Positions 16,333 through 24,120 of a DNA stretch of 36,708 nt are shown here, piece by piece. Position 1 is the first letter of the stretch. Each line of letters opens with the position of its first letter. Source of the DNA: Minisyncoccota bacterium (GTDB lineage Bacteria; Patescibacteriota; Microgenomatia; PFEM01; JAFGMK01); the NCBI GenBank assembly GCA_016927565.1, contig JAFGMK010000007.1:1-36708 (forward strand), given 5' to 3'. The position numbers and the translations under genes were made by a program. Under the pieces are notes generated by a model. It was given only the letters and a program-made list of their open reading frames with translations. It made no database searches and had not been told where the DNA came from.

Positions 16333-17970
16333 ATGGAAGCCGTCCGTTCGTTAGTCCTCATTATCCTCGATGGTTGGGGTCTGGCACCGCCAGGCCCGGG
16401 GAATGCCATTTCTCTTGCTCAGACTCCGAATTTTGACCGGCTTTGGACGGTTTTTCCCCATACTCAGCTTGAAGCCTCAGGAGAGGCAGTCGGCTTGCCT
16501 CCGGCCGAAGACGGTAATTCTGAAACCGGCCATCTAAATATCGGTGCGGGACATATTGTTTATCAGGATCTTCCCCGGATCAATATGGCCGTGGCTGAGG
16601 GAGCTTTTTTTAAGATTCCGGCCTTTCTCAAGGCAGTCGACCATGTTAAAACAAACAACTCGATTCTTCATCTGATGGGAATGATTTCTGATGCCGGGAT
16701 TCACTCCAGTCTCAATCATCTTTTTGCTCTTTTGAGATTGGCTCGCAATGAAGGAATCTCAAGGGTTTTTTTACATCTTTTCACTGACGGCCGCGATTCG
16801 CCGCCTAATTCTTCGTTGATCTATCTTACCAGTATTCAGAATATGATCCAGGAAATCGGCGTAGGAGAAATAGCAACGCTGATCGGCCGCTATTACGCCA
16901 TGGATCGGGATCTAAGGTGGGAGAGGGTTAAAAAAGCCTACGAGCTTCTGGTTTTGGGCCGGGGGCGGTCAGCTGTTTCGGTTGAAGCGGCCATCAATCA
17001 ATCTTATCAGGACGGCAAAACCGACGAATTCATTGAGCCGATTGTCCTTACGCAGAAAGACGGCCGGCCTCGCGGATTAATCAATGACAATGATGCGGTT
17101 ATCTTTTTTAATTTCCGGATCGATCGCCCGCGCCAGCTGACTAAAGCTTTTGTTCTGCCTGATTTTGAAAGCCTTCAGATCCAAAGAGCCAGCTTTGATC
17201 CTTATGCGGAAAAATACGGGCTTAAACAATACGAGCCGCCTCAAGGAGATACCACTTTCAGACGGGAAAAAGTTTTAAAAAATCTTTTTTTTGTTACCAT
17301 GACCGAATATGAAAGGGGCTTGCCGGTTGAGGTGGCTTTCAGGCCAATTCTGGTCCAGATGCCGCTAGGAAGAGTTCTTTCGGAAAACGGCCTTCGCCAG
17401 CTCCATGCGGCCGAAACGGAAAAGTTTCCTCATGTTTCTTATTTTTTTAATGGCGGCCGGGAAAGAAAATTTCCCGGCGAAGATCAAATTCTGATTGCTT
17501 CGCCTCGGGTGGCAACTTATGATCTTAAACCGGAAATGGCTGCTTACGAGGTGACTGAGGCGGTATTAAAAAGGATCAGGTCGCGGATTTATCAGTTTAC
17601 CATTCTCAATTTTGCCAATCCGGATATGGTCGGCCACACCGGTGATTTGAGTGCGGCTATCAAAGCCTGTGAAGTAGTTGATGATTGCTTGCGAAAAGTG
17701 GTAAGAAATACGATCTCTTTGGGTGGAATTGCGGTCGTGACAGCAGATCATGGCAATGTGGAAGAAATGATCAATCTGAAAACCGGTCAGGCCGATACCG
17801 AGCATTCCTGCAATCCGGTTCCCTTCATTGTAGCCAGTTCAACTCTCAGCCAGGGCGGAAGAAATTTACCGGCCGGGATTTTGGCTGACATCAGTCCGAC
17901 TATTTTGCATTTGATGGGAATCAGCGTTCCTTCAAGCATGTCTGGGCGAAACTTATTAAGTAGTTTATAA
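16333..17970 (+). CDS. gpmI: 2,3-bisphosphoglycerate-independent phosphoglycerate mutase
   Basis: 545 aa, slightly above the usual 510; interconverts 3- and 2-phosphoglycerate with two Mn ions and a phosphoserine intermediate. Seen: ILDGWGLAPPG with Asp13, EDGNSETGHLNIGAG with the nucleophile Ser63, FTDGRDSPPNS, GRYYAMDRDLRWERV, NFRIDRPRQL, HAAETEKFPHVSYFFNGG, and the metal-binding NFANPDMVGHTG and TADHGNVEEM in the alkaline-phosphatase-like domain. The usual GNSEVGH is GNSETGH here. It lies 12 nt after eno in the ppsA operon, and no ribosome binding site is evident. ppsA, eno and gpmI together cover the reversible steps between pyruvate and 3-phosphoglycerate. Confidence 0.96.
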   Translation: MEAVRSLVLIILDGWGLAPPGPGNAISLAQTPNFDRLWTVFPHTQLEASGEAVGLPPAEDGNSETGHLNIGAGHIVYQDLPRINMAVAEGAFFKIPAFLKAVDHVKTNNSILHLMGMISDAGIHSSLNHLFALLRLARNEGISRVFLHLFTDGRDSPPNSSLIYLTSIQNMIQEIGVGEIATLIGRYYAMDRDLRWERVKKAYELLVLGRGRSAVSVEAAINQSYQDGKTDEFIEPIVLTQKDGRPRGLINDNDAVIFFNFRIDRPRQLTKAFVLPDFESLQIQRASFDPYAEKYGLKQYEPPQGDTTFRREKVLKNLFFVTMTEYERGLPVEVAFRPILVQMPLGRVLSENGLRQLHAAETEKFPHVSYFFNGGRERKFPGEDQILIASPRVATYDLKPEMAAYEVTEAVLKRIRSRIYQFTILNFANPDMVGHTGDLSAAIKACEVVDDCLRKVVRNTISLGGIAVVTADHGNVEEMINLKTGQADTEHSCNPVPFIVASSTLSQGGRNLPAGILADISPTILHLMGISVPSSMSGRNLLSSL

Positions 17971-17985
17971 AAAAGGAGTTTTTTG

Positions 17986-19719
17986 GTGGAAAAAAAAATA
18001 ATCAAAAAAAATAAGGCCTTGCTTAAGAAAAGTCCTAATTTGGCCGATTACGAAAAGACCTATCGCTCATTTGCCTGGTCGAAAGTTGAAAAGGAACTCG
18101 ACTGGTTCGAAGGTAAAAGATTAAATGCCGCTTACAATGCGATTGATCGGAATGCAACCAACTTTCGTAAAAATAAAGTGGCGATGTATTGGGAAGGAAA
18201 TCAGGGCGAGAAAAAAAAGTTTACTTTTGCCGAACTGGCAATGCTTTCTTCCAAATTTGCCAATGTTCTGAAGCGTTTAAAAATTGACCGGGGAGAGCGG
18301 GTCTTCTTCTTTTTGCCTCGAATTCCTGAGCTTTATTGGGGTTTTTTGGGAACTTTAAAAAGAGGAGCAATTGCCGGGACTCTTTTTGCTGCCTTCGGGC
18401 CACAGGCGCTTCTGGATCGGCTTGATAATTCCGATGCGCGGATTTTGGTAACGAACGAAGCTCTTCTGCCTCGGGTTTTAGAGATTGCTTCTAAACTCAG
18501 ATATCTCGAAAAAATTATCCTGGTTGACGGGGAAAGCCGATCAAAAAAGATTCTCAGTTTGAACCGGTTAATGAAAAAAGCTCCGGAAGAATATCAAGCG
18601 GCAGAAATGAAGCCCACTGAGCCTGCTTTTATGCTATACACTTCAGGCACCACCGGCAAGCCTAAGGGTGTGGTTCATACCCATCAGGCGATTCTTCATG
18701 AACATCTGACCGCTAAATGGGTGCTTGATCTTCGGGATGAGGATGTTTACTGGTGCACCGCCGATCCCGGATGGGTAACCGGGATTGCTTATAATATTCT
18801 GGGTTCCTGGAGTGTCGGTGCTTCAAGTCTGGTTTTCGAGGGCCGTTTTGACCCGGAAACCTGGTACCGGCTAATTGACGAATACAATGTCAGTGTCTGG
18901 TATACTGCTCCCACTGCAATCAGGATGCTCGCGGCCGGCGATCAGGAATTATTAAAAAAATATAACTTTTCTACCCTCCGTCATCTGGCTTCAGTCGGCG
19001 AACCTCTAAACCCGGAGGCAGTCTGGTGGGGTCTTAAGGCTTTTGGTTTGCCATTTCATGATAATTGGTGGCAGACAGAAACGGGAGGAATTTTAATTGC
19101 CAATTTTCCCTGCTTGGATATTAGGCCGGGATCGATGGGTAAGCCGGTTCCGGGAGTTAAAGCCGGGATCATTAATGACAAGGGTGAGGAATTGGCCCAA
19201 AATGAAATCGGCAACCTTGCCATCCGGCCCAACTGGCCCTCAATGATGAAAAAAATCTGGCGCCGGCCAAAAAAATACCGCAGTTACTTTATCAACGACT
19301 GGTATCTTTCGGGTGATTTGGCTTACAGGGATAAAGACGGCTATTTTTGGTTTGTCGGCCGGGCTGATGATGTGATTAAAACCGCCGGGGAAAGAGTCGG
19401 CCCTTTTGAAGTTGAATCGGCCCTGGTCTCTCATCCTGCCGTCATTGAGGCTGGGGTTATCGGCAAACCTGATCCGATGCGGGGCGAAATTATCAAAGCC
19501 TTCGTAGTTCTGGCCAAAAATTATCAGCCGTCTGAAGCTTTAAAAGAAAAACTGCAAAAATATGTTAAATCTCATTTAGCCGGTCACGCTTACCCCCGGG
19601 AAATTGATTTTATTAAGCTTTTACCCAAAACACGATCCGGCAAAATTGTCCGCCGCTTTCTTAAAGCTCAGGAATTGGGCCTGCCGGTCGGGGATACCTC
19701 AACCTTGGTAAAGTATTGA
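17986..19719 (+). CDS. acs: Acetyl-CoA synthetase (AMP-forming)
   Basis: 577 aa from the GTG at 17986; a TTG at 17983 is possible, but AAAAGGAG (17971-17978) is better spaced for GTG. An ANL-superfamily enzyme joining acetate, ATP and CoA. Motifs: P-loop-like YTSGTTGKPKGVVHTHQ, ADPGWVTGIAYNILG, HDNWWQTETGG with the Trp that limits the pocket to acetate in studied enzymes, WYLSGDLAYRDKDGY, and the C-terminal PKTRSGKI with the catalytic Lys that is the acetylation switch in other bacteria. Typical Acs has about 650 aa; the missing part is N-terminal. It is last in the ppsA operon, but unlike eno and gpmI it has its own ribosome binding site. Role: acetate assimilation, or possibly acetate and ATP formation in reverse if flux demands. 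Confidence 0.92.
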   Translation: MEKKIIKKNKALLKKSPNLADYEKTYRSFAWSKVEKELDWFEGKRLNAAYNAIDRNATNFRKNKVAMYWEGNQGEKKKFTFAELAMLSSKFANVLKRLKIDRGERVFFFLPRIPELYWGFLGTLKRGAIAGTLFAAFGPQALLDRLDNSDARILVTNEALLPRVLEIASKLRYLEKIILVDGESRSKKILSLNRLMKKAPEEYQAAEMKPTEPAFMLYTSGTTGKPKGVVHTHQAILHEHLTAKWVLDLRDEDVYWCTADPGWVTGIAYNILGSWSVGASSLVFEGRFDPETWYRLIDEYNVSVWYTAPTAIRMLAAGDQELLKKYNFSTLRHLASVGEPLNPEAVWWGLKAFGLPFHDNWWQTETGGILIANFPCLDIRPGSMGKPVPGVKAGIINDKGEELAQNEIGNLAIRPNWPSMMKKIWRRPKKYRSYFINDWYLSGDLAYRDKDGYFWFVGRADDVIKTAGERVGPFEVESALVSHPAVIEAGVIGKPDPMRGEIIKAFVVLAKNYQPSEALKEKLQKYVKSHLAGHAYPREIDFIKLLPKTRSGKIVRRFLKAQELGLPVGDTSTLVKY

Positions 19720-19723
19720 TAGG

Positions 19724-19753
19724 TTGACAGCGGCAATCGCCTTCACCTAGAAT
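19724..19753 (+). promoter_or_regulatory. Leaderless-type promoter of the DedA-family gene
   Basis: A consensus -35 TTGACA (19724-19729) and a -10 TAGAAT (19748-19753) are 18 bp apart. The -10 ends 7 nt before the ATG at 19761, which predicts a start on or within a base of the ATG. No ribosome binding site lies in between. Confidence 0.7.
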
Positions 19754-19760
19754 AGGTTTC

Positions 19761-20393
19761 ATGAATTGGTTTATTGAACTAATTAAACAAAACGGCCGGA
19801 CCAGTGTTTTTTTAGGCGGGCTTTTGGAAGAAATCATTATCCCGATTCCATCCCCCTTAGTTTCCATTACCGCCGGTGCTTTTCTGATCCGGGAAAAAGC
19901 TTTTTGGCCGGCTCTGGGAGAAATTTTTTTTAAAGTTTCCCTTCCTTTTGCCCTGGGCGCTACCATTGGCTGCAGCCTAGCTTATTTTCTGGCTTTTTTC
20001 GGCGGAAAACTGATGATTAAAAAAACTGAGAAGTATCTTGGTTTTTCCTGGAAAATAGTTGAAAAAACCCGGGAAAAATTTATTAAAGGCACTGGTGACG
20101 AGCTGGCGATTGTTCTTTTAAGAGCGGCACCGGTGGTGCCGGTCTCTTTGATCTCTGTTGTCTGCGGAGCTGTCAGGTATGATCCGAAGAGTTTTTATCT
20201 TTCGAGCTTTCTGGGTTTGATTTTGAGAAGTTTTTTTCTGGGAATAATCGGGTGGCAAACCGGCAGCGCTTATCAGAGTTGGATTGAGGGTTTGGATAAG
20301 GCTGAAACCATTATTTCAGTTGCAATTGTTTTGATTCTCGCGGGAGCCTTGGGGTTTTTTTACCTTAAGCGGGATAAATTCTTCAAGAAATAA
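19761..20393 (+). CDS. DedA-family (SNARE-associated/VTT domain) membrane protein
   Basis: 210 aa, typical of the family, which contains lipid-carrier flippases and envelope-homeostasis proteins. Seen: a re-entrant-loop-type entry with LGGLLEEIIIPIPSPLVSI (about 18-36), a TM helix around 65-85 (LGATIGCSLAYFLAFFGGKL), the hallmark Arg-Pro segment LLRAAPVVPVSLISVVCGAVR (about 118-138), and further hydrophobic segments near 150-165 and 185-205 with a Lys-rich end. The acidic pair EE in the first loop and the Arg in the central loop match functionally important positions in DedA homologues. The gene has its own promoter and points toward lexA (convergent). Which lipid it moves is unknown. Confidence 0.85.
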   Translation: MNWFIELIKQNGRTSVFLGGLLEEIIIPIPSPLVSITAGAFLIREKAFWPALGEIFFKVSLPFALGATIGCSLAYFLAFFGGKLMIKKTEKYLGFSWKIVEKTREKFIKGTGDELAIVLLRAAPVVPVSLISVVCGAVRYDPKSFYLSSFLGLILRSFFLGIIGWQTGSAYQSWIEGLDKAETIISVAIVLILAGALGFFYLKRDKFFKK

Positions 20394-20424
20394 TTCCTGA
20401 TTGTTCTTTAGGAGTATTTTCTGA
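20388..20424. terminator. Possible bidirectional terminator between the DedA gene and lexA
   Basis: An imperfect inverted repeat pairs AGAAATAATTCCT with AGGAGTATTTTCT around a loop at about 20401-20409. It spans the 3' ends of both convergent genes, including the lexA stop (20408-20410). The stem is A/T-rich, so the call is tentative. Confidence 0.3.
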
Positions 20425-21022
20425 TAATTCCCCTTACCCGGCCCTGAATTGCTACGTTTTTGGCATAAATCGGTCTCATTTTGCGATTGGCCGGGGCAAG
20501 TTTAATCCGGGTGGCTTCTTTAAAAAAACGTTTCAGAGTGGCGAAACCGTTATCCAGCAGGGCAACCACAATCTCGCCGTTTTTGGCAGTTTCCTGTTCT
20601 TCGATAACCACATAATCGCCGTCCAGAATTCCGTCCTCGATCATTGAATCGCCCTTGACTTGAAGAACATAGGTTCTTCTTTTACCGCTGGTCAGACTGG
20701 GAGGAATGGTTATCCTGGCTTCGGGATCGGTATAAGGCTCAACCGGTTTACCGGCGGCGATGAACCCCAGAAGAGGAACTTCAATGTTGCCCATTTTTTC
20801 AATGTCGTCATAAATCAGCTCGATCCCCCGCATTACTCCTTTGCGGCGCCTGATCAGGCCTTTTTTTTCCAAAGTCAATAAATGCTCGTGAACCGTCGCC
20901 GGAGAATTAACTCCCAGATCGCGGCCCATTTCTTTAAGAGTGGGAGAAAAACCGTTTCTCTGAATGTATTGGGTTAGAAAAATTAAAAGCTCTTTTTGTT
21001 TGCCGTACAAGGTAACCGTCAT
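20408..21022 (-). CDS. lexA: LexA SOS repressor
   Basis: 204 aa from ATG at 21022; a TTG one codon upstream is possible, but AAAAGGA is well spaced for ATG. LexA represses DNA-damage genes and cleaves itself when RecA is activated. Winged-helix N-terminal domain (about 1-70): SPTLKEMGRDLGVNSPATVHEHLLTLEKKGLI. Cleavage site Ala90-Gly91 in LLGFIAAGKP. Serine-lysine catalytic dyad: Ser126 in KGDSMIEDG and Lys164 in ATLKRF. All auto-cleavage parts are present, so it should be functional. It lies next to uvrB, uvrA and uvrC, which are SOS genes in many bacteria; whether they are LexA targets here is an inference, as no shared operator could be fixed by eye. Confidence 0.95.
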   Translation of the reverse strand: MTVTLYGKQKELLIFLTQYIQRNGFSPTLKEMGRDLGVNSPATVHEHLLTLEKKGLIRRRKGVMRGIELIYDDIEKMGNIEVPLLGFIAAGKPVEPYTDPEARITIPPSLTSGKRRTYVLQVKGDSMIEDGILDGDYVVIEEQETAKNGEIVVALLDNGFATLKRFFKEATRIKLAPANRKMRPIYAKNVAIQGRVRGIIRKYS

Positions 21023-21044
21023 CAAAATTCCTTTTCCTTTCCAA

Positions 21045-21074
21045 AGAATACCCGAAAAAAAACAGATTTGTCAA
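21045..21074 (-). promoter_or_regulatory. Promoter of lexA
   Basis: On the minus strand, -35 TTGACA (21074-21069) and -10 TATTCT (21050-21045) are 18 bp apart. The leader carries GGAAAAGGA before the ATG at 21022. A short palindrome, ACAGATTTGT (21063-21072), overlaps the -35 and is a candidate self-regulatory LexA site; this is unproven. Confidence 0.65.
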
Positions 21075-21100
21075 GGAGTAATTTCTTCCGGAGACTGTTA

Positions 21101-21190
21101 AATGACATCTTAGCCGCTCGTCATTCTGAGGCTGAAAGCCGGAGAATTCCATCCGAAGGTTATCCTTCGCTGTGCTCAGGAACGATGCGA
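21101..21190. repeat. REP-like palindromic intergenic element
   Basis: This stretch between lexA and the Tat lipoprotein gene contains AATGAC (21101-21106) facing GTCATT (21120-21125), then GTCATTCTGAGGCTGAAAGC, then a small hairpin CGAAGG-TTAT-CCTTCG (21154-21169), and ends with GCTGTGCTCAGGAACGATGCG. The CATTCTGAG start and CTCAGGAACGATG end are imperfect inverted copies of each other. The layout resembles the 'GTCATTCTGAG...CTCAGGATGAC' palindromes I know to be scattered through many bacterial genomes. It may form the 3' end of the upstream minus-strand transcript. Confidence 0.55.
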
Positions 21191-21207
21191 AAAGTAATGT
21201 TCAACTT

Positions 21208-21996
21208 TTAAGGATTTGTCAGGCGTGACAGCAAGCTTCCTATTAAATTAAAATCGATCACAACATCTTTGTAACAATCATCCGGCTCTTTGCCCGGCTT
21301 AAGAGTAACCGTTTCGGCTTCGACGACAGAAACCCTTCCCGGAGTTAAAGGAGTATCAGCCAGATATACCTGGCCGGATAAATCGTATAATCTGGCACCC
21401 GGCTGCCAATGGCCGTCACCGATGCTGGGCCCCAGAGCGTTTTCTTCAGCCAGAGCATCAAAAATACAACCGGCCTGGAGAACTGTCGCATAGGGCCTGA
21501 GTACGGCCGGTTGATTGCCTTTGGCCTCGGTTAACTGTCTTGCCAGCCTTGCCAGATGAACCGTTTCGCCTCCAATTTGAAATGCCCAGACATCGGTCAC
21601 CATCGGAAAAGCAAAAGTGATTTCATCTCCGGCAGAAGCTTGCTGAGCTAATTGTTCGCTTTCCTCATCAATTGCCAGTAGTCTCTGGCCGGCCTCGCGG
21701 GTTGCCCTTGCCTCTGCGGCTTGAGCATCTTGAGTTTCTCTGGCGTCAGCGGTTAATTGCAAAATGACTTTCTTAATCACGTCGGCAACGGCGGTTTTAA
21801 ATTCCCCGGTTGCTTGCTGGTCAGGCATGGGCATTTCTGTCGGCTTTACTTCCGTCGGTTGAGGCATTGCCGCCTCTGTCGTCCCTTTTTTCTGACAACC
21901 AGTTAAGGCTGCTGCGGCTGCCGCCGCAGTCAAACCGCCTAACCACAAAAAACGTCGCCGGCTAATAGTTTGACAAGGCCTTTCGGAGTTAGACAT
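21208..21996 (-). CDS. Tat-signal lipoprotein of unknown function
   Basis: 262 aa. The N-terminus has a twin-arginine motif (SRRRFLWLGG, about 12-21), an alanine-rich hydrophobic stretch and a lipobox LTGC (Cys34), so export by the Tat route and lipid attachment are predicted. A Pro/Thr/Met-rich linker (about 40-62) follows, then a charged helix with Ala/Arg/Glu (about 65-120), then a compact domain (about 125-262) with GDEITFAFPMVTDVWAFQIGG. I do not recognise the domain. It is divergent from uvrB, with closely spaced promoters, and its -10 is an extended TGGTATAAT. The start codon has no ribosome binding site in its short leader. Folding before export, which Tat implies, could mean a cofactor or fast-folding protein. 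Confidence 0.75.
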   Translation of the reverse strand: MSNSERPCQTISRRRFLWLGGLTAAAAAAALTGCQKKGTTEAAMPQPTEVKPTEMPMPDQQATGEFKTAVADVIKKVILQLTADARETQDAQAAEARATREAGQRLLAIDEESEQLAQQASAGDEITFAFPMVTDVWAFQIGGETVHLARLARQLTEAKGNQPAVLRPYATVLQAGCIFDALAEENALGPSIGDGHWQPGARLYDLSGQVYLADTPLTPGRVSVVEAETVTLKPGKEPDDCYKDVVIDFNLIGSLLSRLTNP

Positions 21997-21998
21997 AT

Positions 21999-22044
21999 TT
22001 TTTTTGAGAACTGACTTATTATACCATTAATGCTCTCAAAAAAA
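21999..22044. promoter_or_regulatory. Inverted repeat in the divergent uvrB / lipoprotein promoter region
   Basis: TTTTTTTGAGA (21999-22009) and TCTCAAAAAAA (22034-22044) are perfect 11-nt inverted arms separated by 24 nt. They bracket the -10 of the minus-strand lipoprotein gene and reach the -35 zone of uvrB, so a dimeric regulator bound here could control both genes. It could instead be only a hairpin with T/A arms. Confidence 0.4.
22018..22023 (-). promoter_or_regulatory. Extended -10 of the Tat lipoprotein gene
   Basis: On the minus strand TGG-TATAAT forms an extended -10 box. The start would be near 22011, giving a leader of about 14 nt without a Shine-Dalgarno sequence. The -35 region is poor, as is common with extended -10 promoters. 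Confidence 0.5.
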
Positions 22045-22058
22045 CCAGCCTGATCCTG

Positions 22059-22064
22059 TATAAT
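22059..22064 (+). promoter_or_regulatory. Leaderless-type -10 box of uvrB
   Basis: A perfect TATAAT ends 7 nt before the ATG at 22072. The -35 zone (around 22035-22041) is weak and overlaps the inverted repeat at 22034-22044, so activity may depend on or be blocked by a regulator. There is no ribosome binding site. Confidence 0.55.
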
Positions 22065-22071
22065 ATCAAGC

Positions 22072-24063
22072 ATGAAATTCAAGCTTAAAAGCAATTTTTC
22101 CCCCACCGGCGATCAGCCTCAGGCGATTCAAAAGCTGGTTGAAGGTTTGGCAAAAAAATTAAAACATCAGGTTTTAAGAGGCGTAACCGGATCCGGAAAA
22201 ACTTTTACCCTGGCCAGCGTTATTCAAAAAGTTCAGAGACCGACTTTGATTATTTCCCATAACAAAACTTTGGCGGCCCAGCTTTATCAGGAGTTCCGCG
22301 ATTTTTTTCCGGAGAATGCCGTCGGTTATTTTGTTTCCTATTATGATTATTACCAGCCTGAAGCTTACATTCCCCGCACTGATACTTATATTGAAAAAGA
22401 AACTGATATCAATCAGGAAATTGACAAGCTCCGCTTGAAAGCTACCAGCCAATTACTCTCCCGGAAGGATGTAATTATTATTGCTTCGGTTTCTTCAATC
22501 TATAACATTGGCTCGCCGGAGCGCTACCGCCGGTTTGTTTTTAAACTAAAAAAAGGCCAGGAGATAAACTTAGCCGGGTTATTAAAGCAATTTATCCGCC
22601 TGCGATACGAACGGACGCGATTCGACCTTGAGCGGGGAACTTTCAGGGTGCGGGGGGAGTTGGTGGATGTTTTGCCGGCTTATCAGGATGAGGGATTGCG
22701 GATTGGGATCGAAAACGACCGGATCAATTTTCTGATGGCAATCGAAGCTGTGACAGGCCGCCCGATTAAAAAGCTGGAAAATTTTACTCTCTATCCGGCC
22801 AAGCATTATCTCAGTGAGATTACGCCCAACAGCCCAATTTACGATGAGATCAGAAGCGATTTGAGCCGGCAGATAGCACGGTTTAAAAAGAAAAATCAAA
22901 TCCTTGAGGCTCACCGGCTCCAAACAAGGGTTAATTTTGACCTGGAGCAAATCGCCGAATTCGGTTATGTCAACGGAATTGAAAATTATTCCCGCTATTT
23001 CGATGGCCGGCAGGCAGGCGACCCTCCTTATTCTCTGCTTGATTATTTCCCCAAAAATTTTCTTCTGATCATTGACGAGTCCCATATGACCATTCCCCAG
23101 ATCAAAGGAATGCACCGCGGCGATCAGGCCCGGAAAGAAACTCTGATTAATTATGGTTTTCGCCTGCCTGCGGCTCGGGATAACCGGCCGCTGACTTTCA
23201 GTGAATTCCAAGATCGGGTCTTTCAAACTATCTATTCTTCGGCCACGCCCGGACCCTGGGAGCTTAAAAAAGCCGGTCGGATTGTCGAGCAATTAATCCG
23301 GCCTACCGGAATTCCGGATCCTCAAATCAGTCTCCGGCCTACGAAAAACCAGATTGCAGACCTGATGAAAGAAATCAAAAAAAGAATTAGAAAACATGAA
23401 CGGGTTCTGGTGACAACTTTGACTAAAAAAATGGCTGAGGCCCTGGCCGGCTATCTGAAAGAAAAAGGAATCAAAGTTCATCATCTTCACAGTGAGATAA
23501 ATACCCTTGACCGTTCCGACATTCTGGACAATCTCCGCCTGGGAAAATATGATGTAGTTGTCGGGATTAATCTTTTACGGGAAGGTCTGGATCTGCCTGA
23601 AGTTTCCCTGGTTGCCATTCTTGATGCGGACAAAGAAGGTTTTCTGAGAAGCGAAACATCGCTGATTCAGGTTATGGGCCGAGCCGCCCGTCATGTCGGG
23701 GGGAAAGTAATTATGTACGCTGACAGCCAGACCGGATCAATGATCAGGGCGATGGGCGAAATCCGGCGGCGGCGGCAGATCCAGGCTGATTACAATTTAA
23801 AGCAAGGAATCACTCCGGAATCAATCACTAAACCTGTAAGAGAAAAATTGATTCAAAGAGAGAAGGAGGAAAAAGCTAAAATTTTTCGTAAAAGAAAGGT
23901 TTACCAGCAACTTGATCAAATTGATCCGGCGCAAATTTTCCCCGGAGAAAGAAAAAGAGTTATTCAAAATCTGACCCGGCAAATGCATCGGTCGGCGGCG
24001 GCCTTAGAATTTGAGCTGGCCGCTGAAATTAGAGATAAAATCAGAAAGATCGAAACTTTTTAA
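22072..24063 (+). CDS. uvrB: UvrABC system protein B
   Basis: 663 aa, normal length. UvrB is the damage-verifying helicase-like subunit of nucleotide excision repair, loaded by UvrA and then bound by UvrC. Seen: Walker A GVTGSGKT (37-44), the DNA-clamping beta-hairpin YYDYYQPEAYIP (90-101), Walker B-type DESHM, KGMHRGDQARKETLINYGFRLP, YSSATPG, the helicase motif region VVGINLLREGLDLPEVSLVAILDADKEG read in parts, and QVMGRAARH. The last 35 residues (LTRQMHRSAAALEFELAAEI) are the UVR domain that contacts UvrC. The mRNA is predicted to be leaderless. It is followed after about 57 nt by uvrA with its own -10 box. Confidence 0.97.
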   Translation: MKFKLKSNFSPTGDQPQAIQKLVEGLAKKLKHQVLRGVTGSGKTFTLASVIQKVQRPTLIISHNKTLAAQLYQEFRDFFPENAVGYFVSYYDYYQPEAYIPRTDTYIEKETDINQEIDKLRLKATSQLLSRKDVIIIASVSSIYNIGSPERYRRFVFKLKKGQEINLAGLLKQFIRLRYERTRFDLERGTFRVRGELVDVLPAYQDEGLRIGIENDRINFLMAIEAVTGRPIKKLENFTLYPAKHYLSEITPNSPIYDEIRSDLSRQIARFKKKNQILEAHRLQTRVNFDLEQIAEFGYVNGIENYSRYFDGRQAGDPPYSLLDYFPKNFLLIIDESHMTIPQIKGMHRGDQARKETLINYGFRLPAARDNRPLTFSEFQDRVFQTIYSSATPGPWELKKAGRIVEQLIRPTGIPDPQISLRPTKNQIADLMKEIKKRIRKHERVLVTTLTKKMAEALAGYLKEKGIKVHHLHSEINTLDRSDILDNLRLGKYDVVVGINLLREGLDLPEVSLVAILDADKEGFLRSETSLIQVMGRAARHVGGKVIMYADSQTGSMIRAMGEIRRRRQIQADYNLKQGITPESITKPVREKLIQREKEEKAKIFRKRKVYQQLDQIDPAQIFPGERKRVIQNLTRQMHRSAAALEFELAAEIRDKIRKIETF

Positions 24064-24107
24064 ACTTTTTCATAACCCCTGGCCTTTTTTTTAAATCCCT
24101 GTTAGTT

Positions 24108-24113
24108 TATAAT
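24108..24113 (+). promoter_or_regulatory. Leaderless-type -10 box of uvrA
   Basis: A perfect TATAAT ends 7 nt before the ATG at 24121, the same geometry as at uvrB. The -35 zone is only a T-run (24085-24090), so strength is uncertain. There is no ribosome binding site. Confidence 0.55.
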
Positions 24114-24120
24114 CTCAAAG

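Noticed and set aside
22582-23292. Long minus-strand open frame (236 codons) inside uvrB
   Set aside because: Fully antisense to well-conserved uvrB codons, no ribosome binding site, no family. The neighbouring antisense frames in uvrA, eno and ppsA were rejected for the same reason.
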